The notes beneath the pieces are model-generated. The model made no database searches. It had not been told where the DNA came from and saw nothing but the letters and a program-made list of their open reading frames with translations. This document shows positions 12,594-41,895 of a stretch of 64,000 nucleotides of DNA, piece by piece. Origin of the DNA: Parelaphostrongylus tenuis (taxonomy: Eukaryota; Nematoda; Chromadorea; Rhabditida; Metastrongylidae); the NCBI GenBank assembly GCA_019055375.1, contig JAHQIW010001423.1, positions 665,049-729,048 of the forward strand, given 5' to 3'. The stretch's first letter is position 1, and each line of letters begins with the position of its first letter. The position numbers and the translations under genes were made by a program.

Positions 12594-12759
12594 GTTAGGA
12601 AACTATATTGAAAGAATTCTGTATCCTATTTTCTTAAAGTACATTTACAGCTACTGTGTTTTCCGCTCTGTTATATTATTTCCAGCCCTTTCCCTGTTTT
12701 TCAGTTCTGCAGCTGAGGCTCAAAGAATTAAAGGCCCTTTTTCCTTATCCGCATTTGAA

Positions 12760-13720
12760 TTTAGCAAAGAAACTTACTTTCTTATTTTTCTAAACACTTT
12801 GGTAGTCATTGGATAGCTTGAATATCGAAAATCTAAACGGTGCTTTTATTTTTTGAACGACCCCCATAATGCGCTGTAGGAGTTAAAATAAAATTTTATT
12901 GCACACCCAAGCATTTTTCGCTGTGCAAAGTTTCTCCTCAAGTAATTCAGCAATTGTTCGATAGTTTAAGTATCGACAAATTTTATAGTTTTCTGATTTT
13001 CTGTAGAAACTTTTTATTGCGCTGCAACACTGGAATTACGATTGTCTTTCACACACAGCGCTCACACCTTGCACTTAGTGGATGGATTTCGCAACGATGG
13101 TATTAAGTTGCCGCGTTTTCAATAATCATTCGATAGCTTAAATCTCGAGAATTCAAGCGGTGTACTTTATGTTTGAAAGAGCTTCCTCACTGCGCTGTGA
13201 GAGTAACAATAAAACTGTGTTTTACACTCGAACATTTTCGCCCCAACAACTCTTTTCCCTTAGACTTTCTATTATCATTCTATAGCACAAATCTCGACGA
13301 CTTCAATGATGTACTAGTTTTGAAAAGATTTGTTTAGTGCGCCGTATTAATCAAGGGAAGATTTGATTGGCAAATAGCGTTATTTTGCAAATAGCGCGGT
13401 GTGTTGCAAAATCCCATCTACATATCGGAGCAAAGAGTGCGCGCCAAGTGCTAAACCCAATCCATATTTGGCTGCTGCAGCCCCTTCGGATCTTGAAACC
13501 AAGTATACCGCCAAAATTGCCGAGATTTACGCTATCGAATGATTGATATAAACCTGAAAGAAAAGCTTTATTCAGCGAGGAAAACTTGACTGTGAAATGA
13601 AGTTCTATTTTTAGTGCTACAGCGCAATCTAAAGAGCATTTAGGTAATTAAGCACATCGTTCAAATTTTTGAAATTTAGGCTGTTGAATGACTACTAGAA
13701 ACTTTGAAATAAGTAACATG
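12760..13720. mobile_element. Foldback element with subunit arms
   Basis: Units of about 150 bp containing ATTCGATAGCTTAAAT and GCGCTGTGAGAGTAA-like segments point right at 12805, 12950, 13115 and 13265. Inverted units occur at 13530-13720 (TACGCTATCGAATGATTGAT). Non-coding. Confidence 0.65.
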
Positions 13721-14148
13721 TAGGGTTTTCTTGAATATGAGTTCGTATAGGGGGAAAGTGCCGAATTAAATTGAAGTAGATGATGCATCTTCCAGTGATA
13801 TTTAGGAAATTTTTGATTATTGACATATGCACTAAGAAATCAACACTTGTAGGCAGCCTATGTTCTGATAATTGTGTTTTACTGTTCTATATGTTATGAC
13901 AACAAAGTTGTGAGGAATTTTCTTATCTAACGTGGCAAGAAAATTAGATCAAATATGGGTTGAGCGGGATTTATAACCAGTACAGTTTGACTAGCCATGT
14001 AATTACAAACACGCTATTTTTCGAAGCCGCCTCATGTCATAAACGCGTGTTAGCAATATGAAACGCGAATTGTGCGTATTTGCAAGTTCGAAAGGAAACA
14101 CACAAACCTTTCTCAACTGCTAAAAGACTAATATTCATGAAGATTTTC

Positions 14149-15192
14149 ACATACTGTTCTATTATGGTGGCGCCACTTGAGGCCTTCGGTAAAAACGTAT
14201 TTTTTGCTTTAAAAAATCATTTCTCTAGTTTATCGATAGCTCAAATTGAGTGATTTTCAATGGCATGTTTAATTTCTCAAATAGCTTATTTTTGGCGCCG
14301 TATCAGTCAAAATAAGATTTTGTTTCTCATTCAAAAATTTCCCACTGAATGAGTTTCGTTGGAATGAATTTTTGATTATTAGATAGAGAAAATCTTTTCG
14401 ACTGTAATGGTCTATTTGTCTTCCGGAAAGGACTTCTTCGAGCTTTGTAACGGCTGGAAGAATATTGGGTTTCACACTCAGTGAGCACTTTTATTCGGCT
14501 AAAGTGTCTGGGAATGCGTAGTGGCCAGGTGCCGTCGCTGCATTGCGCGCTCCAACCTATTACGGCTAACTAAAAAGTCTTTTCGAGAAACGAAATACAT
14601 CATTGTAATCAGCAGAATCCAGAATATTGAATGGGTTTTAAAAGTCTGAGGGAAATGCTCTCGCTGACGAAAGACGCGTTGAAACGCCTCACGTGTAAAA
14701 CTACTTTTACTTTGGGTGTTACAGCGAACTGAAAGGTTTCCTTCAAAACCTAAGTAATATCGTTGGAATTGTTTAGATTTGAGCTACTGATTAAGCTAAG
14801 AAGCAACTTGGAAAAATTGAAAGCATCCTTGTTTCTGGAGGAAGTGCGGAAAACAGCGAAATTCAAAGTGTAAAACCCACTCTTCTTGTGCCATTTGCTG
14901 AGCTTTAAGAAGCTCTCTCTAAAGAGCAAACACATTTTCTCAATCAAGAAAGTTTGCTCTATCTAATGGTTTAAATTTATTATGAAAACTTCTATCAGGC
15001 AAGAAATCTTTGAATGTGAAACAAAATTATTAACCGGTATGGCGTTAAAACAAGCATTATGAGAAACAAAATATACCTTTGATTCTCACTTAATCTAAGC
15101 TATCAGATAATCATACATTCGTCAGATGACAGCAAAGAATACGCTTTACCAAACGCCTCAAGTGGCGCCGTCATCATAAAACAGTAGCGAAT
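14149..15192. mobile_element. Foldback element, 1.04 kb
   Basis: The left end (GGCGCCACTTGAGGCCTT near 14169) and right end (AACGCCTCAAGTGGCGCC near 15149) are inverted copies. Inner units (TTTATCGATAGCTCAAATT; AATCTAAGCTATCAGATAA) are also inverted. Confidence 0.8.
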
Positions 15193-32264
<17,072 letters not shown>

Positions 32265-34620
32265 GCTTATGTATTCAAGCGGAAGAGGTGAATGAGGCGC
32301 TGAAGAACTGCATGTAATCGTCAAAATTTGGAAGGATTAGAGGATCTGTTACTCGTTCACATATCCACTTTTATGATTTGGATTGCTTACTTTATTAGAA
32401 TATTTGCTTAGGACTTTTTTGAAACTGCGAGTCACAGTGACTTTTGAGGGAGCACTGCTTTTAACTATCTAATTACCTTTAGCTTTTGTGAAAATTTTCA
32501 CCTAATGAATATTAGGTTGGAGTTTTCAGTGTTCCCCACTATATGGTTTTATCATTATTGAACTAGAGGAACGGGTTGTTTGATGTTTCACACAGGAATA
32601 CGAGAAAAATCTCTTGGTATCATGGGTTTCTGGTCCTATCACTGTTCTCTTGCTGCATATAATTTTCCTGGAATTTTAATGTCGCTTCTGTCGCTATTAA
32701 GCACCCACAGGTGGTAGCGTTCTAGTCATTTATTCTACTACTCGGTGAAATGACGTAGTGTCTGTTTTTGAGATTGATCCATCTTTTTATGAGCGAAGCA
32801 GCTTTTTCTGATTTTTCAAACGTTGGGTGAAGAGGAAAGAGTGTAAGGCTTTTTTAATAAAAATTATGAAAATATGCATATATCGTACGCCGGTTTCTTT
32901 TCATATTTGCCAAAATTGCTATTACCCGGGTTATGATTGGCAGGGTAGTTCTTTATCTATCAATGCTCATCATTGACTACATCTGGATACGTTTGTAAGG
33001 CTACACCACACTTTGCTCAACATTCCAAAAAAATTGTTGTTTTTATGAGCTCTTTGAACATTCCTTCAATCATTGCTCATTGTTGTTCTCTTTGAAGTTT
33101 GTTGTGAAGCTTTTTCTTCACGGGTTGGTAGAATTCACTTCCTGATTTTCTGCCATCTCTTCAATTTGCCTTTTGATTGTGATAGATTTGTGTGTCAAAT
33201 TTTCAGTTATAAGCTCACAGCGCTTTTTTTCACTGTGATTCATGTTTCTGGAATAAAGAATCTGTGCAAGTTTGCACTTGCGTCGTGTTTGTTGCTACAT
33301 ATCCACCTACACGGGAAATGTCTAAACGCTAATCTCAAACTTATTTTTAGTATAAATCAAGTCCTTTGCACACATATGATATCTCTAAAGTTCGCCTTCA
33401 GCTATGATGACTCGGAAAGAAAAAGCTTGAGTTAATAAATTAGTGACGACCCTATGAGGAGATTTTTGTTTTGGGCAAAATTTTAAGCAGCACATTTCGC
33501 ACATTAACCAAGAAACTATGGCAGTAAGGCGGTAAATTAGCTCTTATCAAAATTCTAACGAAATTTTACAAATTTTAATTGCACATTCAACATGTGAGAT
33601 GACTCGAAACGACATAATTACTGTTCTATTATCATTATCATCAATGTTAATATTCGCAAATTTTCTTTGCAAGCCAAACGATTTTTCCATAGAAAGTTTA
33701 TTCGATCAGTCGACGAATCGTTGGTTTTGCTTCCTTCAGAGCCTCTAAAGATCAGTGTGCTCACAAACTAGTCAGCCAAACCCCTCGATCGTTTCAACTG
33801 AAAAATGACCAAGCCTAGATTTTATTGGCTTCAAGCACAAACATCTTCTCAGCATGTTCACTTTTTTTTGAAACTTCTACTACGTTGTCCAAGTGGGCAT
33901 TTTATAACTTCACTTGTTTTGACGGCAAAAAAGAAGGTATGAACTGGATTTTTGCCAGAATTATCGTTTCGGGACATGTTATTTCCCATAAATCTACTTC
34001 GAGCAGCTGTACTTTCGTAACCATTGGAAATGGCTATGTACGAAGCCAATTCGAGGGATTATACATTTGCTTCTTTTTCCTGTACAAGCACTGGCTGCTT
34101 TTCGGGCTATATTACTCATAGGGCCATTTTTACATGTGAGGGGTGATAAGAGAGATAATGCGCCGAGATATTTTTATTATTCAGTTTTCGGTACCACTTC
34201 GTAATGTAACTGCTTCCAGATAGTTTAATTTGCACGTTCAGAAAGGGAACCGGTTTTTATTTGGTACCTCACTTATGAAATAAATGTGCTCTGATTGCTC
34301 GCTCAACATTCATCGCATCTGTCCACATCCTCTTGTGTAGAACAGATAACACGACAATTATCCTTACATGTTAAGTACAGTATCGGCTGGCGGTCAATGA
34401 ACGGGCTTCCACTCTTGATATGAAGGTGTTCGACTTACAAATAAAAAGTCATTTCTTTAACAATGCTGAGTATACAAGAAAGTCGGTCTTGGAATTTCAT
34501 ATTCCTACTACTCCACGATCTGGCGCCATATTACTATGTTGAAGAAAAAGTTCTTCAACAGCCGCTGAAAATTCAGATCTATACTCAAATTTAAATGGAA
34601 ACTACAATAATTACTCATAA
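32265..34620. other. Intergenic, no feature recognised
   Basis: AT-rich. Frames at 33073-33435 and 33825-34121 are hydrophobic by composition (TTT-rich) and lack coding support. Confidence 0.5.
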
Positions 34621-34674
34621 TTATTGATTGGACCAACATGCCATTTGGTGTGTTAATGGGCTCTTGTATAACCC

Positions 34675-34717
34675 TATGCACGTGTTTCGACCTTAGTCTC
34701 GTCAGTCGGACAGAACC
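34675..34717 (-). ncRNA. Hammerhead-like motif of the CACGUG branch
   Basis: Minus strand: GUCCGA, CUGACGA, stem II GAC/GUC, GAAA, CACGUG, then C at 16.1 and A17. Stem I pairing is degraded. It directly abuts the mariner relic at 34735. Confidence 0.5.
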
Positions 34718-34734
34718 AGCAAATTAAAAGCCAT

Positions 34735-35190
34735 CATTATCTAATACCCTCTGCCAACGATCTGCAAACTTCCGGATCTGCTCAAAACACTCCATTCTTT
34801 GATCTTTGGATCGCAAAACTCTTGACATGCCTCTCCAACTTGACCAAATGTCTCGAATAGGCGTCCGCCTAAGCAGGAAATGTTCCACTGAGCGGAAAAG
34901 AACATAAACGGACGCGCAGTATCTGGACGCGGCAAGATCTCGACTCTCTCCAATTTACCAAACTTTTTTCCAGTCTTCCTTGCAAAGTGAGGCGTGACAC
35001 TGTCTTGCTAAAACAGTGCGTTTTGAACGAAGTCGGGTACTTTTTTTCATTGCACTGCTACTTTCTTATGGAAATATTCCTGAGATATTCCTATGAAACT
35101 GCATTAACCAATAGTGTGTGAGACAAATATAAAATTTGAATATTTTGCTTATGTTAGGGAATTTTTTCCTCCACCTATATTCCTTCACTT
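34735..35190 (-). pseudogene. Mariner relic with internal deletion
   Basis: Same lineage as 24345: the C-terminal peptide (GQVGEACQEFCDPKIKEW) at the left and an inverted-repeat end near 35158-35188. The 5' half of the transposase is missing. Confidence 0.7.
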
Positions 35191-35483
35191 TGAGTTTACA
35201 TTTTATTGTAAGCCATGAATAAGTGATGATTACTTGATTGAAAAGCGCTCTGTTACTGATTTCACACGTGATGAGACCAGATGTCAAAGCTAATAGTTAT
35301 CATTCACTTCTGAACTGTGTGATTTTTCGGATCTACCTAGGTCACATTCAAATCAGACTTTTATTCCCCTTAAGCGAATTCACATCAGTTTTGATTAATA
35401 TGGTATGGAGCTGAGAGCAAAAGACTTACATAACTTGCGATTGACAAATTGCTAGGGTAGCTGTGTAGCACAGTTCTTCACAC

Positions 35484-35491
35484 CTTATCAG
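35484..35491 (+). promoter_or_regulatory. Possible trans-splice acceptor of the four-TM gene
   Basis: CTTATCAG ends seven bases before the ATG at 35499. Confidence 0.4.
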
Positions 35492-35498
35492 ATTGATC

Positions 35499-38400
35499 AT
35501 GACCAAGGTGTTATTCTTTTCGATATACCTTTGTATGGGCCAACCTGTTGGCCGATGGCTGGATGATCAAAGGTCCGTCGTGCCGACGCGAATTCAAGAA
35601 GTAACGTGCGAAGCGAATCTTCCGGAGGCAACATCGCCCCAATTCGACCTGGAAAGCCTGTCGTTCCCACGTATGAATTTTGGACGTGAACGAAAAAAGC
35701 AAACACGGTACAATGTCATTCACGTCGTTCACATCTGGCACGCTTGGATTCACTTCACCTTTCTCGCATGTGAATCCGGTCCAAGATGTTCAATCTTTGA
35801 TGTTTTCTCATTTAGCTCAGGTCAAGGCTTCTATATAATAGCTCTAACTAATGTGATTGATTAGATTGGCTATTTTACAGTAACGCTACTTATGTGAAAG
35901 CATTTTTCAGTACGCTAAGCCAATCAACGCCAGATCATTGAAGTCGAATGAGATCAAATTGGAATGGATTCCATATACAAATGTAAGCTCCGAATGTAGA
36001 GTAAATAGCTCCCATTTTCCACTATTCTTTCAATTTCTTTCTTTCTAATTTCTGAATTCTTTTAAGGAGACAACTCGGTTAAAGTATTGCCCAACCAATA
36101 GTAAATGCTTGGCAATAATTCCTTCTCTAATATCATGTGTGATCAAATCCAGGAGTGCAAGTCTTTCAATCCTTTGACGGCAATATAATGACTTTTCCGG
36201 ACATACGGGGCTTGGAATTTTTTGACTAAAACTATTTTCATTGAGCCAGTTGAGCTCTTTGTAGGCTCTTTTCTTGTTTAGGGAAACAAAGAATAGAACG
36301 ATGGTGCGGAAAATAATTTTCCACTCAAAAAATTGATCAAAAATCAGTAAGGCAATTTTGATTCCACTGCAGTGACCACACACTTTATGATTATTCGTCA
36401 CAAAAGGGCTTGTCAAGTAAAAATTGGGAACTACACCAAATTTTCGAAATATGTACCGCCATGACGTAATTCTATAAGTCAACGTAATTGCATAAGTTAT
36501 TCTACCACAGAGTCACGCTGCAGCGTACATGATCATTACTATTATAATTCTCATCTACAATGGTGTTTGCTTCGCTCACAATTTTGCCAGAACTCCATCG
36601 GCTAGCGGCAACATCTACGATGAAGCTTTCGGTTGGTAATATTTCGTTTTAAAATTCTCCAATCGTCTATAAAGCAGGGAAGATTCATTTCAGATCTTGA
36701 TATCATAGCAGGTAAGACAGATAACTTTTTATTCCATAATGCGAATAAATATCAGATATTTTCAAAAAAGTGTTGTCCTTTCTGCTGCTTTTGATCACCT
36801 GAAGTGCTGACCCGTTTTGAGTTGTTAGGTCTAGTGCTATACAGGTACCTGTTTCGTCCTACTGGGACTCATCAGTAGCATAAAAGACAAACGTAGAAGT
36901 AAAAGACATAAAAGAACATTAACATAAAAAAAACTCAGGCAAAGAACATCAAAACACAAACATAAAAACAAAAACATAAAAACATAGACATAAAAGCATA
37001 AACACAAACAAAATATAAAACGTAACAAACAAAAACATAATAAAATTAAAAACATAAAACCTAAACAACATAAACATAAAAGTAGCATAGACTACATCTA
37101 TCAAAAAGCGATCAATACATAAAGTTGAATGAGTTAAATCGAGTCAAAAATGCGACTTTCATACTCTTTTAGGTGAAGTGGCGTTACTTTTCGCAGTTTG
37201 TGTTCAGTGGCTGGTAGTATTTGCTGTATTCTTGACCGGAATCGTTCTAGAACGCTGTGTTCCACAACCACTACACATCTTTTTGTCGGTATGTCATTAT
37301 ATTCTTTCTTCATTTAAGGATATACAGAACTTTGAACATCAAACAGGAATTGAATTCGCATTTCGCCCTTTCCGGTACGAGTGCTAACCATTTGCACTGC
37401 ATTTCTTGTGTCGCAGAAAGAGTGATAGCAGAATGCGCCGGATGTATAATGGTTAACAAACGTTCTCTGAGAAGGTGAAATGCGAGTTCGATTCCCTTAT
37501 GATGTCAAAAGTTCTGCATATTCCTAGACATTATTGGATATATAATTGTAACATTGCTTAAAAAGAAATCTATTGATGAAATGTAGATGAGATCCGTTGT
37601 TCTCGTTTTATAGTTAGAATTAGTGTGGAAGTGAATCTACAATTTAAAGTGGAAGTGAACTTCGAATCAATAAGTTTTAGATGGCGGTACGGTATTGCAG
37701 TGGAGCATACGGTGTCTTCTTATTATTTGCAGATTCTAGCAACGAATGGAAGCGCCGTTTTATTCGTCATAAATATCCGAAAGGTCGTCGATAGTGTGAT
37801 AGCTGTTGGTAAGACCATTCCCTTGGGAATAAGCACTTTCAATCTTTATCAACTCAACTTGATAAGGGACAATAACATAGTTTTTTCTCAAAGTTACCAT
37901 TAGAGCTACTGTTTGAAAAGACTTGCCTTTAACGAGATTTTTTCCAAATTAAGGGTTATCGAATGTTATCAAACCTTTTCTGGTAAACAAAACAAGAAGA
38001 AATAATTCGTGAATGAAACTCCACTACAGATTCGTACTACTTCATGTTGATCACAATGGTATTCGCTCTTTCTGTAGCCGTCTGTATCGTCTACATTGCT
38101 ACACTGGCTCAACTGAGAGTATTGGAGAGGTTTGAGCTTTCCAATGGTTTTACTCTAATAAACAGTGAACACAGCTTCGCAAACAAGCCACACCTTTTAA
38201 TGGATGTAAGCAACATTCCGTTATATTTGCAAATGTTTCACGATTCTTCCATTTTCAATGACTGAACCCATTGATATAATTTCTATGGCATTCTAACTTT
38301 CTAAACATTATCTCAGTTGCAGAAACTGAACGTTATTGAGCCAGTGACAGCACTTTGATGCTATTCAGGTGTAATAAGGCTGCAGTTTTTATCAACACCC

Positions 38401-38533
38401 CTCTTATGTCCAGAAAGCGCTGTACGAAAAAGATGACAGTACGGGCCTTCCACAACCTAATTTCGAACACCGTTTAGAAAATGTCCTTTCTGAAGCTGTG
38501 AACGAAACTTTAGAAAAGTTGTTTTTATTTTGA
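35499..38533 (+). CDS. Unrecognised four-TM membrane protein, 8 exons, 266 residues
   Basis: Exons 35499-35600, 35911-35982, 36511-36631, 36694-36711, 37173-37288, 37733-37808, 38030-38205 and 38414-38533 join in frame from ATG to TGA (801 nt), and every boundary has GT/AG with consistent phase. An acceptor (CTTATCAG, ending 35491) just before the ATG suggests trans-splicing. Predicted membrane segments: residues about 62-80, 107-131, 138-160 and 172-194; the tail of about 70 residues is polar and acidic. No catalytic motif or known family was recognised. An 18-nt micro-exon (36694) is needed to keep the frame. An alternative donor at about 38139 would give a shorter basic C-terminus. The intron between exons 4 and 5 holds an antisense hammerhead motif. 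Exon structure is well supported; function is unknown. Confidence 0.8.
36835..36880 (-). ncRNA. Hammerhead ribozyme motif, intact
   Basis: Minus strand: stem I UGCUA/UAGCA, CUGAUGA, stem II GUCC/GGAC with loop CAGUA, GAAA, helix III segment CAGGUACCUG, then U-A. Predicted cleavage is between 36840 and 36839. It lies antisense in an intron of the four-TM gene. The 3' flank (AGACCUAAC) matches those at 19354 and 28076. Confidence 0.86.
36885..37095. repeat. A-rich ACATAAAA minisatellite
   Basis: About 25 variable units of ACATAAAA or AACATAAA, directly beside the hammerhead at 36835. On minus it encodes a low-complexity Leu/Phe/Cys-rich frame, which is not a gene. Confidence 0.85.
37320..37525. 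mobile_element. Palindrome with tRNA-like arms, diverged
   Basis: CAGAACTTTGAACATC at the left and GATGTCAAAAGTTCTG at the right; inside, GTGCTAACCATTTGCA mirrors a TAATGGTTAACA copy, and GAGTTCGATTCCC is a B-box match. Intron of the four-TM gene. Confidence 0.65.
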
Positions 38534-38572
38534 TATACTGCTGACGGTATCGGTTGAATGTTAGTTATGTGG

Positions 38573-38578
38573 AATAAA
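38573..38578 (+). terminator. Polyadenylation signal of the four-TM gene
   Basis: AATAAA 39 nt after the TGA, followed by a T-rich stretch. Confidence 0.7.
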
Positions 38579-38629
38579 GTCTTTGTTTTGAAAAAAAACT
38601 TCGCGCATCTATGATAGTCCTAGGGTGAA

Positions 38630-38860
38630 AGCGTAGTGCAGTGATTCGAAGGTCTTATACAAATACACATGATTACTGATACGAGCATGCATCCAGGCAA
38701 ACCACACCTCCATCACTTCGGTGTTGCGGTCGATACCAGTCTCGTCCTTGAAGATACATCGTTTCAGGAGGCAGGAGGTCTTACTAACGCCAAAGTAAAA
38801 GCCAAATATGCCTCAGCCAACTTTGTGATGATTAAAGTTGTATGAATGGCTCATCTCCAA
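38630..38860 (+). mobile_element. Possible old SINE copy
   Basis: AGCGTAGTGCAGTGATT resembles the A-box region and CGGTCGATACCAGTCTCGTC the body. Strongly diverged. Confidence 0.4.
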
Positions 38861-39359
38861 TCATTCGCTACAGGTTGATCTCCACAGAGGACATTTACAA
38901 TGGCAAACAGTGATTGGTACGACCTTTCAAAAGGTCAGTTGGCCATGTGTTCTGATACACACACGATTTTCCAGTGGTTCTTATAATTTAGTCAAGCCGC
39001 ACCTTTCCATGGAGGGTTAACCTCTTAATAATTTCATCTATTTTCCGATTTCATAGGCGAGAGATTGCTGTTGAAGAAAATGTGCGTTTGCAGAGCTTAA
39101 CCGATGAATAGGCGCAGAAAGACTATCACGACCTAACATATCATGCAGTATGTATCATCATATTTCACAAGAAATTGAATGTTTTTGAATCTCTGAGTGG
39201 TGTGAAGGCTTTCAAAGAGAGAGCTGATGTTGGAGTTTGCAGGAAGCACATATTCAAGACTTTTGAACTCTACAAGAATCATAGAGATTTCACTCAAGAA
39301 TGATTGGTTCGGAACCGCCTGCATGACTGTCTATACAATGCAGAGGATCACGTCCGCAA

Positions 39360-39985
39360 AATGATATCTTGATGGATAATTAGTGCATTGACCGATCGCG
39401 ATCACGCAGCATACGTGACCGCCTGCGAAAGTCTTCTGGTGCGACCATACAAGCACGACTTTCTCAGGTCAATTACCACTGGAGATGAGTTCCGGGTCTA
39501 CTACGAAAACAACACGCGTCAAACTTAGTGGCTGCCTCTCTGAAAGACCGCCATTTCAATCAAAACCCAAAGTCTCATGCTCTAAATAATATGCTCTCGA
39601 CACCCTGTATTAACAGGGCATGCTGTTTTGAAAACTGCTTCGACAACAGGCAGACAATCAGTGCCGATGTGAGCAACTCCGGAAGTTTACCGCAACAATG
39701 CGAGAGAAGCGTTCAAAACGACTTACTATTGCTGTTCTCCAAAACAACGCCAAAGCTTACATTGCAAAGTCGACTCGTTACATTTTGGAAACACTGGGCC
39801 GGACCACAGTGACAAGTGACACAACCACCGTTTAGTCCAGACATTGCCCGTCAGATTAACATCTTTTCCGAACTCTGGAGCAACATCTGCTTCAAGAAAA
39901 CATTGAAGACTATACTCAGTTGAAAAGCGACCTCAGCGATTCATCGCCACTTTTATTGTTTTGTAAGAAAGACATTTCATCTTTG
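39360..39985 (+). pseudogene. Mariner relic, second lineage
   Basis: Frames give DRDHAAYVTACESLLVRPYK, TTGDEFRVYYENNTRQ and NNAKAYIAKSTRYILETLG, parallel to the copy at 28560. Broken by stops. Confidence 0.75.
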
Positions 39986-40099
39986 CGCACTAGATGATTG
40001 CATATCATTGATCATGATAGTGATCATATTGTTGACTGATTTTTTTAAACAAATAGAAAGAAGTAAGGAATTGTATTTGGCTCGGAACTTCACATACAC

Positions 40100-41010
40100 C
40101 ATTCATTTGGTCTCCAAAAAAAAACGTTTTTTTCTGATTAGGAAGCAACAAATGAAAAACCGATCTCATTCACTGGAGAAAGACTTTCCATAGCAGTGTT
40201 AGTGACCATTCAAAGGCTGAGTTTGAGACTACTGCCCCACGTCGACTATTTTTCAAAACGCCCTTTTATAATGCTGTAGCATTCAGTTCAAAAATTATGT
40301 TTCACACTCGCCTTTCCCCTTCATTTTTGTCACGCGTATAATTCGCTGGAAGCCGAAAAGCATATCAATGTGCAGAGAAATCTTCGTAGTATATTATTCG
40401 AACGTTTTATCTGGAGTTTATCACAGAGCGGCGAAGAAATTCCCAGTTGAATAATAAAATATCGATCGTCCCCCTCGTCCCGCCTCTGTTGTGCCCCTGC
40501 CATGGCCGTCGTCTTGTCAAATAGCCTGTGAACAATGTTATCAAAAATGTAAAACTCGGTCTTATTTTGCCTTCTAAAGCGTATTTCTAGAAAATAAGCA
40601 CATCGCCAGAATCAGAAAACATTACGCTATCAGATGATTATTAATAGTCTAAAGAAAGGGCTGCGTCCGATGAGGTTTTGAGCACAAATCAAAAGACCAG
40701 AGGGGATCAGAGATCGAAAGAGCCTTTTACAAAGCACATTTCTGAGTTCTTTAAAGCTTGTGCTATAGTTTGAGTACTGGCACTTCGAGGAATAGGTTTT
40801 GTCCAGCGAAATATAAGCGAGACAAGAGAAAAAAGCATGTGGTATTATGTAACATGGTTTTGAACATTACGGTGTTGTAAAGGGGTGTTTTCGAAAAACC
40901 AGCAACCTTGGCTGTGGCCTCAAGTCTCAGCTTTCGAATAGTTACTCACACTGTTATGATGAATTGTTCAGCAGCGAATGAAATCGATTTCTCACTTGTA
41001 CCCTCGTAAT
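40100..41010. mobile_element. Foldback element
   Basis: Left arm AAAAACCGATCTCATTCACT...CATTCAAAGGCTGAG; right arm CTCAGCTTTCGAATAG...GCGAATGAAATCGATTTCTC. Arms include a TTTTATAATGCTGTAGCATT unit and its complement. Confidence 0.75.
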
Positions 41011-41259
41011 CAAAAAGAACCAAAACAACTAATGATGGTGTGGTCATTCACACGGAGTTCACAGAAAATCGGGAATGCTCCTTGTTCAGGTCTAAAATCA
41101 CCTCAAGTATGGATCTAAGTTTATATGACCTTCGCCGCTTCGATTAACAATAGTAAAATAACAAAATTGCAGAGCTAACATCAAATATATCTGTCACTGT
41201 CTTTATCAATCGGAAATCATCTTATTTGACCGCCAGTTGCGGTGTTATGATGTTCAAAT

Positions 41260-41456
41260 AAATCCAATGATGTAGAATGGTGTGCAAAAACGTTTGCGTC
41301 AGCCGGGATTCGAACTCAAATCTCTCTTTCCGAGAGCATGTGCTAAACCGTTGCACCACCGAAGCTCGTTTTGCACTCCACTCGATCACGGAAAGAGTAA
41401 GATCTGGGTTCAAATACCGGCTGATGCAAACGTTGTTGCACACCGTTCTACTGTCT
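41260..41456. mobile_element. Palindrome with tRNA-like arms
   Basis: GTTTGCGTCAGCCGGGATTC near 41292 mirrors a copy near 41440 (CCGGCTGATGCAAAC). The left arm read on minus has GTGCAACGG and GAGTTCGAATCCC boxes. Same family as 59363. Confidence 0.75.
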
Positions 41457-41620
41457 TTATCGTTATAGTGTGTATATGTTGGTGCTTTGAACACGTCCGC
41501 TATTCTATTTTATACTTGTTCGTCATTCACAAAATAACAAAAAATAGAAACTGCTGTTAGTACAAACAGATCAATAATTTGTAGAGAAATCAAGTGATTT
41601 TTTTTTAATAATTTTTTTCT

Positions 41621-41649
41621 GGAGGGGGGGGGGTGGGAAGGGGGTGGGA
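41621..41649 (+). repeat. G-rich tract, quadruplex-capable
   Basis: A run of about ten G is followed by TGGG, AAGGGGG and TGGG, giving at least four runs of three or more G with short loops. It follows a T-rich run. Confidence 0.8.
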
Positions 41650-41895
41650 CATTGACGATTGGAATTAGTGGCGTACACGTGCCGTATCCGTGAAATTCTC
41701 CAGTTGATTAGTGAAGCTCCAAACTTGGTAACTGAGTTCAGCTTCCCGAGTTCGATAGACGCTAACGATTTGGCTCTGCTCGTGCATTTTCGTCCTCATA
41801 AAATTCCATCTATAACTAGAATATACTTGAAGAATGTCTCAAAGAAATAGGCGAAAAAAAGAATGTGGTGGCAATTCAGTACTTGCAACGCCTAC

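Noticed and set aside
33073..33435. 120-codon hydrophobic plus-strand frame
   Set aside because: Starts at a non-ATG codon and its Phe/Leu/Cys content follows from T-rich DNA.
36045..36482. 145-codon minus-strand frame
   Set aside because: Lies in an intron of the four-TM gene, with no motif or coding bias.
36837..37088. Leu/Phe/Cys-rich minus-strand frame resembling membrane segments
   Set aside because: It is the translation of the ACATAAAA array.
38129..38205. Alternative donor at 38139 ending the four-TM protein early
   Set aside because: The later GTAAGC donor at 38206 fits consensus better and keeps a longer collinear frame.
41659..41850. Last exon of the coiled-coil gene (minus frame TKMHEQSQIVS...)
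   Set aside because: No acceptor gives the phase required by the exon ending at 41896.
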